A DNA stretch of 64,000 nucleotides from Pristionchus mayeri (GCA_036245805.1 BTRK01000006.1:48973257-49037256); one strand, 5' to 3'. Numbered from the stretch's first letter, positions 1-11,340 are shown. Translations and numbers: made by a program. The notes: generated by a model from the letters alone, not told the origin.

Positions 1-147
1 CACTTATTATCGATTTTACCATGACCAAATTTGGGCGGTGCTCGGAACCCCCCTGTCGCCGCCGGCGTGGACACCTATGAACAGAATGATAATTTGAACG
101 GATCAATGCTTATATGACAATGGGTGGTTAGTACTGCATGCTTGTAG

Positions 148-2046
148 ATTCGATCAGTGTGCACGGACAACGACGCTAAGATAGGGAAGATGCTGAGGGA
201 TGACTTCAGTGTCATCAAGCATCTTCTCGATTTTTGGCATCTTGTCAAGGGAATTAACCATGATCTGAGAGAGGTAATTACATGCAGAACAACTTATAAC
301 CGTTAGGAGAACATGTTACACTTGTAAAATGTGGCGGAGAAGACATGCGAAACTTATGTTTCACCTGTTCTCTAGTTTCTATGACCAACAAGAGATATGC
401 AAACTGTAGAGAGACGTACATCTTACGCCATATTAGTTGTTTTTTTCAGTTGGCAAAGAAGAAGCAGTGCCCCAATATACAGTATTGGAGAAAGAAGTTA
501 ATAAACCATGCGCACTATATCCACTCAAAGTTCGGTAAAAGTCGTAAGCTTGGACTGCAATACTGGTTGTCTTCTCTCGCACACGTAACTGGAAGACATC
601 GTCATTTCGCCAAGGTGCCTTCATGTTTCATACATACAACTTACGAGTCAATCACAAAATGTATTACCCATATTATGTAATAGACTACGGTAATACTTCC
701 AGGTTCCCTTCTTGCACGGCATTGCCAAGTGCAAGCATTCTCGACTGGGATGGAGCAATGCGCATCTAATCAGGAGGGACAGCGAGGAGTTTCAGCTGCT
801 GAAAGCTGTGATTATGAAGCCCACTTTTCTCGCTGGTTTCCTCAGAGCGAGTCCCAAGAAAAACACCTCCCCGAATGAGTGTTTCAACAGCATAATCAAT
901 ATCTATGCACCCAAGAGAATTGCTCGGTTAGCCATAATTACTGTACTTTCCGGACGAATCCTAAATATTATACGCGCAACTAGGAATTCAGATCGTCAAA
1001 GTGGTACGGAGAGCTGATCAAACTTGCCCATCTACATTACAACACGCTCGCTCTACTGGATATGCTGAATCTGAGGGAGGAACGAGGAAACAGTTCGGTC
1101 AAGGTTATCGGGAGGGAAGGAGAGACTGTGAAACGGAAGATGGCCACGGCTGACCACGCATGGAGACGTGAGGTTAGACATGCACATTCATATAATTCCG
1201 GAAGAGCAATCTGCAAACAGCGAGTAGGCCAATGTACTGAAACAAAATAATACGTGTCAGGTATGGGCGGAGATTCCCGGAGTTATCGAGAAGAGGAAGT
1301 TGGATCTGTTCATGAAGAAGGCAGGAGCGCCCACCGACCGAGAGTACGTGCTGGCGATGCAGGAAGAAGAGAAGGATGTGGAGGATGTGGAGGAGGCGGA
1401 AGGAGCGGAAGGAGCAGAAGAAAGGGAGGAGGGCGATGGGGGAGAGAGCGATGTCTCGGAGGAGCTGGGGGAAGGGCTGTACGGAGAGGAGGTGGACTCG
1501 GACCACAACCCTGTGATGGATGCGATCGAGCTGTCTGACGCCGAGGACGAAGAGTCAGCAGAGGAGGAAGACGAGGGAGAGGTCGAGGGGAAGGAGGGAG
1601 ATGTCGTCGACGGAGTGGAGAAGATCGCGCTCTCGTCTGGATCCGAGTGGGATGAGGGAGAGGCTGGAGAGCGCTGGATGGCACTGCATCAAGGTGGAAG
1701 GGGAAGAGGAAGAGGCGGGAGAGGAGGGAGAGGGCGTGGGGGTACTGTAGTTCGGCACGAAGTGGCAGCCGTCCAAGCTTCAGTATCCTCGGCCGACCCC
1801 TCGGGTCAGCAGGACTCTCCGATGAGCCGAAGGGGGGAACTGCGAAGAAGAGGGAGAGAAGAGCGACAGCAGCAGCGAAGAAGAAGGGCGAAGAAGAGAT
1901 GGATGAAGAAGACTCCAGCTCTGATTCCGCCTTCAAGTCCACACAAGCCAAGCGAGTTAGAGCGAATGGAAGGGGTAGAGGGAAGTAAAGGGTCATGCAT
2001 AGATGGACAGAGTAGGCACAGGGATCATGATTTGTTCTTTTGTTAA
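148..2046 (+). CDS. transposase-derived gene, 3' part, five exons
   Basis: Exons 148-273, 450-614, 703-926, 992-1172 and 1261-2046 join with consistent phases and no internal stop (about 493 codons); the 5' end lies left of the window. Acceptors include tttttttcag (449) and acttccag (702); donors are gtaatt, gtgcct, gttagc and gttaga. The joined protein reads CTDNDAKIGKMLRDDF, then DFWHLVKGI, KCKHSRLG, TSPNECFNS, YAPKR and HYNTLALLDMLN. I recognise this order (TD..., WH..K, KC.H, E.FNS, YAPKR, LA.LD.N) from DDE-type transposase-like proteins of animals; the exact superfamily is uncertain. The last exon adds a very acidic stretch, an RGRGGRGGRGRG patch and a basic tail, which suggest nuclear or nucleic-acid binding. 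An AATAAA lies 85 bases after the stop. It could be a domesticated gene or a recent element copy; no terminal repeats are visible here. Confidence 0.66.
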
Positions 2047-2130
2047 TTTATTCGTAACACTCACTTGTTGTTGTAGCCACCGAATGCCGTCGTGGCCCGT
2101 TGTTGCGTGTCGCCACGGGGATCTGCATTC

Positions 2131-2136
2131 AATAAA
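2131..2136 (+). terminator. polyadenylation signal AATAAA
   Basis: Perfect AATAAA about 85 bases after the stop of the transposase-derived gene, inside an A/T-rich run. It supports the view that this gene model has a real 3' end. The stretch from here to 2370 holds nothing else I can support. Confidence 0.55.
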
Positions 2137-2372
2137 TAATTATAATTGAATAATGAGAAAACAACACATGCGTTATATGATCTTACTAAATTCCACGTAA
2201 ACTAATCCATAAGAAACGCACCATATTTTAGTCAACCATTGAAACGACAATTTTGATGATTTTCGAAATGCTATACTATAGCATTTAATTTCTTGTAAAT
2301 TATATCATATTTATAATGGAATCACTGTAACACAACTAGGCCATAGTTATCATGAACCAGTCCAAAAATATT

Positions 2373-3111
2373 TCAATTGCTGGGAAGCGCAAGCATGAGG
2401 ATAAATTTATCTGAAGTCCTGAGAATCATAGGCATAGGGTGCACGACAATAGATAGAGGACACGGTACTATCAATCTCTTTCGAGCTACAGTATACCTGG
2501 TCTCCGCGCAATTGAGCAGTCGCGTCACGAGCGTCTCCTCCGAAACTTCGAAATAGACGGCCAGCTTGGCGGGAATGATCTGCATACAAGCTTACAGTAC
2601 CCACCGTATCCCGCCACAGTACCCCTACCGCACCTCAGTCTCGAACTGGTATCCTTGGGGGTATCCATCGATGAGGAATCCATTGCTGCCCTTGGCCACT
2701 TCCTTGAGTATCGCCTCCTTGATCAGATCGAGCACCACAGTCTTCAAGGACAGTAGGATACAGTAACCATTGTACTGCATTAATCAGGGTGTTACCGTAC
2801 CAGGGGAGCCTCCATGATCTTCGTCAGCTCCACGCCAGTGGGTTTCGGTAGGTCACGCGGGATACGGTAGGTCAACTACAGTAACCTACATTATCCTTAC
2901 CTTTGCTCGATGGAGGTCTCCGGAAGAGAGATGCGAGAGACCGTACTTGACCACGATCTTCTCGCACTGGGTGCCCTTGCTCAAGCTGGGACCACCTGGA
3001 TAAGAGCAGGGTATTAGGCAGTCCGCGATACGAAGAGATTACGGTAGGATATCGTACCGACGATGAAGAAGACGCACATCTTGATGGGGCGAGGTCGACC
3101 TTCTTGTCGGA
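2373..3111 (-). pseudogene. adenylate kinase copy, decayed
   Basis: Minus-strand exons can be read at 3111-3058, 2995-2901, about 2857-2806, about 2745-2633 and about 2578-2497. They give [49 protein letters not shown] and LVTRLLNCAET, in the order of cytosolic adenylate kinase (ATP + AMP to 2 ADP). The P-loop, normally GGPGSGKGT, reads GGPSLSKGT across the first intron, so the glycine before the catalytic lysine is serine. The third exon has no clear AG acceptor, and the C-terminal third after ..CAETR is missing or unrecognisable. Introns are kept, so this is a genomic duplicate rather than a retrocopy. TACCGTA-type decamers fill the introns. Confidence 0.72.
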
Positions 3112-3188
3112 CTGTAAAGGCAGGATTGATGATCTGGGACTAGGAATATACATGCTGAAGTATTATTGCCATTTTGAGATGGTGTGGA

Positions 3189-3775
3189 CTAGGGTGGCGA
3201 GGATGGCTCTTACTCACCCGCACTTGTTTGTTCCCTCTGGCGGGTACCCGACGCACTCTCTATTTACAACCCTTCTCTCCTCTGCTCACCCGATTTAGAG
3301 AGGGGAGAGTGCGTGTCAGATGCGGGTCGAGGATTTTCTCACAATCAGTACTAAATTTGAGAAATCGGATGTGCTCTACATCGTTGGAATCGAGAGCTAT
3401 CGAAATCCTGTCGATTCGAACAAAAATGTTCAAGTCGAAAATTCACAAAAGATAAGCGAGAGAGCATTGGAGAGCGAGAGGGCGCCAGAGAAACGAGAGA
3501 CATCCCCATAGCTCCCTTTACTATTCATACAGTGTGCAATTGAAATTCAAAATAATCCACACAAATTTGCATGTTTTGGATAGCCCTCATCGAGCAAATT
3601 GGCACTAATTGCTAAGCGTGATGCCTACGGAGATCAGAGAAAGGCCTTGACCCGCATCTGACCCGCACTCAAAGGGCTCACCCGCAAGGGAGGGGGCAAT
3701 AAACGAGAGAGGGCGTCTGACCAGCACTTGCGGTTGACAACAAGTTGACCCGATGAGCCATTTTCGCCGCCCTAG
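3189..3775. mobile_element. MITE with CTAGGG termini
   Basis: The ends are imperfect inverted repeats: ctagggtggcgaggatggct on the left and, read on the other strand, ctagggcggcgaaaatggct on the right. Internal pieces also pair, for example 3312-3328 with 3649-3664 (gtcagatgcgggtc and its complement). About 590 bases with no coding frame. It lies between the kinase and adenylate kinase fragments. The termini look hAT-like, but I cannot assign a clear 8-base target duplication. Confidence 0.5.
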
Positions 3776-3846
3776 TGGGGAAGAGTGGTTGTTAGTAGAA
3801 AGTCAGAAACTGAGGGCGAGGAGATCATTCGCCATCTATCGCTCAC

Positions 3847-4426
3847 CCAGTTTGACGGTGCGGCTGAGGTGAGCAGGATGTTGCCGGCATTGAGATCGCG
3901 ATGGATTACGTTCTGCTCAACCAGAAACGCACTTCGCACGTAAAGCTGTAATTTCAATATAAGCTGACGTGTACACATAAACAACCAGAAGATAAAGAGA
4001 GCGAAACCGTGAAGGCATTATTTCAATACAAGTCTGCCCAATGCAGGTTCACTTTCATCGAGCAATAGCCACAACCTTTTCTTTCCGCCTCCTTTCGATG
4101 TCAGCCAATCAAGCAAAGAAAACGCCAGCAATTACAAGAGTTTTACTCGCGGCTAAATGGCAACGGGGTGTTTTATTGATACTTCCGCCGCTTGTTGATA
4201 GCCCCTTTCTTTTATCACGATGTACATAATAATGAGTCATTCGCCCAAGTTCAATATACAGCGCTTTGACAAATACCTTTGTCATCATCAGAACCCCTTT
4301 CTGCTCACCTTAGCAGCTGTGACTCTCAACGGATCAGCCTTGCCCACGGCCTTCTCGGCCTTTCCGAAGGCGCATCAACCCAGCTCGCCCACGATGTCCC
4401 ACTCGTCCAGGTGATTTTGTCCTGCC
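3847..4426 (-). pseudogene. Ste20/GCK-type protein kinase fragment
   Basis: Two minus-strand exons belong to a kinase domain. The first (about 4426-4309) gives DEWDIVGELG then CAFGKAEKAV, the glycine-rich loop, with an in-frame TGA between them where the family has Asp-Gly. The second (3945-3847) gives NVIHRDLNAGNILLT, the catalytic loop, where the usual HRDLKAGN lysine is asparagine. Just after this the frame must shift by one base to read TVKL. The exons between (helix C, hinge) and everything after the DFG region are gone. The wording is closest to the SLK/STK10/GCK group from memory. Three lesions in about 60 residues make this a pseudogene. Confidence 0.7.
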
Positions 4427-4568
4427 TAACGATAATCAGTTATTGACAAGAAGCATAGGCGAATACCAGTGAAGCCAACCTCAAGACCCCACTGGTTTTG
4501 AACTTCCCCTACCCGGGTTTTGGTCCCGTATTCCTCACTGGTATTTCTTTCTCAGCTTCAACCACTGC

Positions 4569-6252
4569 TCACCTAAACCCGTTGGTCAGAATCATGGCTA
4601 GCTGACGGTTTATGAGTAGGAGATATGAGTACCTTCCATTCGTTGAGGGTGTGCACGTGCTTACCGGGATGGGCATCGAGCGCCTCCTCTGCTTCTCCCA
4701 CCACCAGCTTACTGCCTCTTGCGACGATCGCCCAGCACGTATCTGCATCATACATTTAATGTATGATAGTCAAATACCCAAAATATCTGGGAAGCCTGTT
4801 TAGGATTGACTCATAAGGTTGGCTACCAGGGTGGGGGCGTAATAGCTCAATGACTAGGAATCATGCCAAAAATGATGACACGCTTTTTTTCAAAAAAAAA
4901 TACCATGTGCATCCATAAATTAAAGTTAACGCCCACGAAAATAGATTAAAATTATATCATAATATGATAGAACGATATTTAATTAGTAGAACTGGAATAA
5001 TTAAGATATTATTTTGAAAGCACTCCATTGTAAAATGTTTGTGATGTGGGAGAAATACTCACTTGAGCGATTCCTTGGAGCAGTTGATGAGGCCGTGCAT
5101 CATTAACCGTACTCGACGAAGGGGCGATCGGAACTGGCCCACCTAGACGGGAAAAGAACGATACAGTTAGGTCGGCAAGTATAATTTGTAATCAGTGTAT
5201 TGAATAAAAGCTGTAAACATACCTTCCGTTGCTCATGAAGTTGCAGGCAGATATGGAGATTACTCCGAGCGGGTGGAATCCGATTAGGTAGTTCTGGAAT
5301 GGAGATGGGGGCATGATAAGAAGGGAATGGTGAATGGTGGTGCTCACCTTGTTGGCCGATCGTTGAGAGGTGGGATGGATGGAGAGGGGGAAGTAGCCAG
5401 TGAACCACTTGTGGATGGGCAGATTGAGGAAGTAGCGAGAGGCGTATGCTCCTGTCAAAGGGAAAAAACGACGGTAACGGTAAACTGGTGAATGGATAAA
5501 AAAATCGATAGTCAGCGTACCCTTGTACGGCGAGTCCCAGTCCCACCACAGCCAGACGCCGTACTTGGCGACCACGAGGGCGTAGCCGTTGAGGAGCTCA
5601 AAAGTGGAGGTTACGGTTGCGAATCATGCACAAGAGGGGATTCAAAAGTAGCTCCTGTAACTGCTCTCACCATCCATCTGAAGAGAAGTAGAATGCGTGC
5701 AGGCGTCACGAAGGTCGCCCAGAAGTGGTAGAGAACGCCATGGATCTGAATAGGGGAATGGAATCACTAATTATCGAAAGGATGACTGAACTGTAGTCGT
5801 CGCTCCTACGGGAGGCGCATCGGCGCCAACTCAATGCCCAGTACGGTAGCCAGCCTGAGAGGATATTAGAGATTACGAGGTTTTCCGGAGCCACACAATT
5901 CCTAAAGTAATTTCATTGTCAGCGACTTAAAATTCCAGCGAATAGTACCGGTAGAAAATATAAGCACAATAGTTGCATATAATTCCTGAAGTGTTTGGCT
6001 CGCGTAAAATAGAGGGCGGGATAGAGCGCGCGTAAACAAGTGACGAATCGAGCGACCACAGAACATGCGAACCTGTACTCGGCCTAAGTGAAGGGAGCAA
6101 TTTCCTCGAGCAGCTATATTTAAGTTACAAAGCTAGGGCATGTATTCAAACATAAAATAATTACAATCGAAGGAAAAGTAAATATACCTGGAGGTTCCTT
6201 CTGTTTTGCCGCGACCAAAACTGTGCCTGGACGGCACGTTTCTCGGCGCCAT
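4569..6252 (-). pseudogene. DGAT2/MGAT-type acyltransferase copy, decayed
   Basis: Exons on the minus strand: 6252-6188 (possible start MAPRNVPSRHS), about 5854-5806, 5745-5671 (HGVLYHFWATFVTPAR, a membrane segment), 5596-5521, 5451-5348 (FLNLPIHKWFTGYFPLSI), 5293-5223 (NYLIGFHPLGVISISACNF), about 5143-5066 (LMMHGLINCSKESL) and about 4757-4600 (VVGEAEEALDAHPGKHV). The order matches DGAT2-family enzymes, ER membrane proteins that acylate mono- or diacylglycerol. The active-site HPHG motif reads HPLG, VVGGA reads VVGEA, and the exon with CSKES needs a frameshift. The last C-terminal exons are not recognisable. Most introns keep good GT/AG borders, so the copy decayed after a genomic duplication. 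Confidence 0.75.
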
Positions 6253-6521
6253 CGTTCACCTCAATTTATGATATAAATAGGAGCGTAAATAGATCCAATG
6301 ACGACATGGAACAACATGATGAAGAATAACGACAAGTGGAACATACTCGAAATCAGTATAAGCTTACTATAAAGTGATCGAGCTACCTATATCTTTGGTT
6401 TAAATGGAAGGAATATACATCATTGCGGCGGTGCATAACAAATGCTTACGACAAATAAGTAGAACAAAACTAATTCTGTCAAGTAAACGCGACAGTAGTG
6501 TGACGTGGCATAATGGCGACA

Positions 6522-6636
6522 AGAACTTAACTGACCCCAGCTTCTGTCGCTTTCGCGCCCTTTCTGCCTCGCTAAAAGGTCAGAGAAAGGCAGAGAGCGC
6601 GCGAAAGCGAGAGAAGAAGGGGTCAGTTAAGTTCTC
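6522..6636. mobile_element. palindromic MITE, about 115 bp
   Basis: Near-perfect inverted repeat: gaacttaactgacccc at the left and its complement ggggtcagttaagttc at the right, with gcgaaagc-type arms inside. No coding content. Around it, 6260-6520 and 6640-7060 hold nothing I can support as a gene. Confidence 0.6.
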
Positions 6637-7811
6637 ATCGTCATCATATCATTTTGGAAGAGTTTACGGGTAAACGAGGGTGGTTGCTACTCACTCACGT
6701 GCTTATAGCATTGCATGACTATGCTTAGTCAATGTTACAACTGTTTAAAACATATATAAACGATACAGAAAGGGAAAAAAAGGAAAATCCAAAGCCGAAA
6801 ACTGAACGCCAGTGGGCGGAGCTCTAAATAAATATTTTTCACTGATTTTACTGGTAAATATTATTTTTTTACTGTCTTTAGCGTCGGGGGCCGCTAAACC
6901 ACACCTTCCCGGGGGCCTACCATAATCCGCCTGTTGCAAACGCGTAAATCATTCATTCTTTTATATTTTTATATTGTTTTTTCTACGATTTTGCTTTATT
7001 TTACCAGTACTTAACTAAAAATAATATTAAATAATAATTTTGAGAATATATTAAATAACAATTTGGTTCCAACGCACTCACTAACCTATTTTTTCTATTT
7101 TTTATATCAAAACTACTTCTCAGCCAACAATATGAAGTTGTTTCATGGATTTTCCCTTCAAATATCTAGAGAAACAAATTTAAAGAATTTAAAGTAAAAT
7201 TTGGAAAAATTTGGAAAATTTGGAACAAATTTAAAGTAAAATTTGGAGAACTGTTTGCAAAACAGAAAAGTTTGATAGAAATATGTGTGAGCAAAGTTCA
7301 AGCATACCCCTAAACAATGCTTTGTTTGCTGGTCATTAAGACTTGAGACACGCACGCGAATTATGATTGTTCAATGCAAAAAAACCACAAGACGTTTGCA
7401 CCAGCCTTATAGGCGGTCTAAACGGAAACAACGCGGTAATTTGCAAGCAATAAATTGAAACAATGCATATATGTAAACGATGCATATGTCTTCGCGTAGG
7501 GAAAGTTGACTAGAACGCGTGCCGTTGAAACCTAAATTTGTTGTAGTCGACGGCGGGCAAATCCGTTACAACTACTCATTTTCTCGTTCCTTATTATTCA
7601 GCTTCTTCTTCAACGTTGGCGTGCGCCTATCACGACTCATCAGCTCTGCGAAGTCTGCGCAGCCTGCAGCCATCCCGACGATCGTGCAGCAGCTGCCGCA
7701 GCTGTGGCAGACCGGTTTTCGAACTCTACGCATAAAGTTACCCCTAGTTGAGTCTTTATATATAAATAACAATTTTCGTTGTACGGCACATAGGTGATAT
7801 CGCTCAGTTCT

Positions 7812-8093
7812 CTCACAAGGAGAGGTCGCGCAATGTATATGGAGTTTCTAAACGAGACCTAGCGCATTCGAAAGAGGAGAGAATTCTAAGAACTTCTGTT
7901 GTTTTCAAATTTGCGGAACGTTCATGTGGTGATGTGGGCTCATAAACTCCCATAAAATCACATACTGCCCAGAGCTCCACATGAGCGTTCCGCAAATTTG
8001 AAAACAATAGAAGTTCTCAGAATTTTCTCCTCTTTCGAATGCGCTAGGTCTCGTTTAGAAACTCCATATACATTGCGCGACCTCTCCTTGTCA
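7812..8093. mobile_element. 280 bp palindromic MITE inside the left arm
   Basis: Both ends read caaggagaggtcgcgcaatg inwards, and the halves pair to a centre near 7952. The same palindrome sits in the right arm at about 9959-10240, so it was present before the arms were copied. It is the source of the repeated 64-codon frame ending in YTLRDLSL. Confidence 0.7.
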
Positions 8094-8504
8094 GATAGCC
8101 ACTCATATCCATACTAATCAAAACAAACCTGAATAAATTGTAAAACATCCATGTGCTACGGAACATAAAGTACTTTGACTGCAGATCCATTTTTCGATCG
8201 TACACTAGATCTCCAACTAGCTTAAGCCCAAATAGTGCATAAACACAGAATTTGTTGTTCTCAACGGAGAAAGTTCCAAAAACTGCCATAGGATTGTTGT
8301 AATTTTCAAGAACAGCAGAGAGCTATCACAAAATTTAATGCAACAAGAGATAAATTGTAAATCAGTTGTTAAGACCTGACTGGACTGTAATCATAGTTCC
8401 TCTTCAGTAAATTTTAAGGAAACATCATTTCATGTACGTAATTAGCGTGAAACCTAATCGAAAAGGTGTTGAATTACACAATTAAATAAATGGAAATAAA
8501 ATAC

Positions 8505-8611
8505 CTCATTGATCGTTTTTCGAAAAGCGGGCGTAGTTGCCAGCAGTGCTATGGAATGGGCCGTACCATGGAATGCGAAGATTAGAATGACGATGTCCAG
8601 CGTATCGGTTG
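8505..8611 (-). pseudogene. chemoreceptor-like C-terminal exon (7TM GPCR)
   Basis: A 107 base exon with acceptor ggtatttcag and donor gtattt encodes TDTLDIVILIFAFHGTAHS followed by IALLATTPAFRK. A hydrophobic helix with a central HG and a P..R end is the pattern of the seventh membrane segment of nematode serpentine receptors. No other exon of such a gene is visible: downstream the exon runs into the left arm of the long inverted repeat within 135 bases, and upstream into a MITE. I infer a receptor gene cut up by these elements. The family assignment rests on about 35 residues. Confidence 0.35.
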
Positions 8612-8699
8612 CTGAAATACCAGAGTTGTCGGTTTATCGCAAGTCGGTTTATCATTATTTCCAATGCCACATCTAACCGCTTGATTAATGAACATTAGT

Positions 8700-9075
8700 G
8701 ATTTTTTCTCGGGCAGAGAAAGAACTAATTCGAATTTTTGGTTTTCAGACTCATGAGGTCCTTCCCGATCGATTGGCATATACTTCATAAATTCATAAAT
8801 TTGCGATAATTCGTTATTTAATTTTGAAAATCGAGGATAATTAATCGGAAACGAAGAACTACGGTAGTTAATTTGCCCATTCGCTGGTCCGGCTCTGGGG
8901 TCCGTCTAGTTAAATACCGTAGTTCTCCGTTTCCGATTAATTATCCTCGATTTTAAAATTAAATTACAATTTACCGCAAATTTATGAATTTAAAAATTGT
9001 ATGCCAATCGATCGGGAAGGCCCTCCTGAGACTGAAAAACAAAAATTTGAATTAGTTCTTTCTTTGCCCGAGCCC
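8700..9075. mobile_element. fold-back element, 160 bp arms
   Basis: Arms at about 8710-8870 and 8912-9072 pair over most of their length (gaccttcccgatcgattggc style sequence at the left and its complement at the right; ggataattaatcggaaacg flanks the 40 base loop). No coding content. Confidence 0.65.
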
Positions 9076-9164
9076 CAAAATGGCGGGGGGGACACGGGGG
9101 ACACCCGGGGACTCCCGGGGAGTCCCTTTTTTAAGTAGAGATCTGACCGGACTGTGCTAGTGAT

Positions 9165-9413
9165 ATTATTCGCGAGCGCTATTCGCTCGAGCGATTAATT
9201 ATTGACGAGCGAGCGGCGCTCGAGAAAATGATTTTTGGCGAGCGCTCGAATGATTTTGCCATTATTTCTTGAATTTGCATTGATTAAATTCGCTCGAATT
9301 CATCGCTCGAGCGAGTCCCAGAAATGGTCGCTCAAGCGAGTGGCGCTCGAGCGCTCGTCGAAATTAACAACTCGTGCGGCGAGCGCTCGCTAGCAACGCT
9401 CGAGTGAACAACA
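9165..9413. mobile_element. hAT-type MITE dense in CGCTCGAGCG
   Basis: Flanked by a perfect 8-base direct repeat, CTAGTGAT, at 9157-9164 and 9414-9421. The body is packed with gcgctcgagcg-type short palindromes, and its ends are loosely inverted (attattcgcgagcg against tgttgttcactcgagcg). The 8-base duplication points to the hAT superfamily. G-rich steps ggggg.. at 9083-9122 lie just to the left. Confidence 0.62.
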
Positions 9414-10944
9414 CTAGTGATTACCAAAAGCGAAAAAACAATTACAAATTTGTTTTACTATCAATAGTACTGCACACTCATGGAACTACTCTGATAACCA
9501 AAACGAGATAACCAAAACGAATATTTAAAACAAATAATTAGTTTGAGTTAACAGTTTCTCGTTGCAGAAATGCAAATGCATGCGCCATCAATCGACAGTG
9601 GCTCCAGTTCTCGATCATCATTAGCCGTTCCGACTCTTGGGCATTAGATCGACGCTGGGGAACCCTCTGATATGATCGAGTAACAACTGATTTACAATTT
9701 ATCTCTTGTTGCATTAAATTTTGTGATAGCTCTCTGCTGTTCTTGAAAATTACAACAATCCTATGGCAGTTTTTGGAACTTTCTCCGTTGAGAACAACAA
9801 ATTCTGTGTTTATGCACTATTTGGGCTTAAGCTAGTTGGAGATCTAGTGTACGATCGAAAAATGGATCTGCAGTCAAAGTACTTTATGTTCCGTAGCACA
9901 TGGATGTTTTACAATTTATTCAGGTTTGTTTTGATTAGTATGGATATGAGTGGCTATCTGACAAGGAGAGGTCGCGCAATGTATATGGAGTTTCTAAACG
10001 AGACCTAGCGCATTCGAAAGAGGAGAAAATTCTGAGAACTTCTATTGTTTTCAAATTTGCGGAACGCTCATGTGGAGCTCTGGGCAGTATGTGATTTTAT
10101 GGGAGTTTATGAGCCCACATCACCACATGAACGTTCCGCAAATTTGAAAACAACAGAAGTTCTTAGAATTCTCTCCTCTTTCGAATGCGCTAGGTCTCGT
10201 TTAGAAACTCCATATACATTGCGCGACCTCTCCTTGTGAGAGAACTGAGCAATATCACCTATGTGCCGTACAACGAAAATTGTTATTTATATATAAAGAC
10301 TCAACTAGGGGTAACTTTTTGCGTAGAGTTCGAAAACCGGTCTGCCACAGCTGCGGCAGCTGCTGCACGATCGTCGGGATGGCTGCAGGCTGCGCAGACT
10401 TCGCAGAGCTGATGAGTCGTGATAGGCGCACGCCAACGTTGAAGAAGAAGCTGAATAATAAGGAACGAGAAAATGAGTAGTTGTAACGGATTTGCCCGCC
10501 GTCGACTACAACAAATTTAGGTTTCAACGGCACGCGTTCTAGTCAACTTTCCCTACGCGAAGACATATGCATCGTTTACATATATGCATTGTTTCAATTT
10601 ATTGCTTGCAAATTACCGTGTTGTTTCCGTTTAGACCGCCTATAAGGCTGGTGCAAACGTCTTGTGGTTTTTTTTGCATTGAACAATCATAATTCGCGTG
10701 CGTGTCTCAAGTCTTAATGACCAGCAAACAAAGCATTGTTTAGGGGTATGCTTGAACTTTGCTCACACATATTTCTATCAAACTTTTCTGTTTTGCAAAC
10801 AGTTCTCCAAATTTTGCTTTAAATTTGTTTCTCTAGATATTTGAAGGGAAAATCCATGAAACAACTTCATATTGTTGGCTGAGAAGTAGTTTTGATATAA
10901 AAAATAGAAAAAATAGGTTAGTGAGTGCGTTGGAACCAAATTGT

Positions 10945-11340
10945 CATATGAGTGCGTTTGAACAAAATTGCATGATAGCAAAATTAGGAGCAGATGCCGG
11001 CCGGCTACATGTGACTTTGGCGGGCTTTTCTGAATGGAAGACCAAACATACAGGCTCCGTCATGTCTGTGCTGTATGCACCCACGAAGAAGCTATATTCT
11101 CATAAAAAAATTGGCGCTTACTTCTTTCCTCTTTCATAAACAGAATATTGAGAAATGTCGTTTTCGATTGATGCATTTTCGTAACATTTAACTTTATCCA
11201 ATTCTCGCCTCTCTGATTGAAAGATTATGCAAGGCCTCATTAGTAATCAATATCCGGAAGTTCATCGTTCAAACTAAAAGGAAGATGGACAGCAAAATAT
11301 AAAAATTCAAGTTTCTGCGTTATTACCGTAGTGTGTCGAT
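10945..11340. other. no gene seen
   Basis: A/T-rich unique sequence after the right arm. The 72-codon frame here overlaps the arm and shows no domain or codon pattern that would support it. Confidence 0.4.

Larger units (their letters stand above)
7061..10944. repeat. long inverted repeat, 1.3 kb arms, 1.3 kb spacer
   Basis: The left arm (about 7061-8370) and right arm (about 9683-10944) are almost exact complements; paired positions sum to about 18052 over most of their length. The left arm has about 51 extra bases near 7180-7250, where an aaatttggaa-type motif is duplicated. Each arm carries an internal palindrome (7812-8093 and its mirror 9959-10240). The frames of 60-90 codons in the arms are the same sequence read on opposite strands and show no domain I recognise. 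The spacer holds a receptor-like exon and two unrelated MITEs. Confidence 0.88.

Noticed and set aside
1310..1996. 228-codon minus-strand frame opposite the acidic exon
   Set aside because: Its Pro/Leu/Ser/Arg composition is just the complement of the GAG/GAA-rich last exon of the plus-strand gene, which has matching splice sites and phase.
7519..7797. Frame MPLKPKFVVVDGG as a possible gene
   Set aside because: It is part of the inverted-repeat arm and is mirrored at 10255-10533; no known motif.
8044..8289. 81-codon frame present twice (also 9763-10008) as a conserved protein
   Set aside because: The two are mirror copies of the same inverted-repeat arm, so identity reflects the repeat and not selection; no domain recognised.
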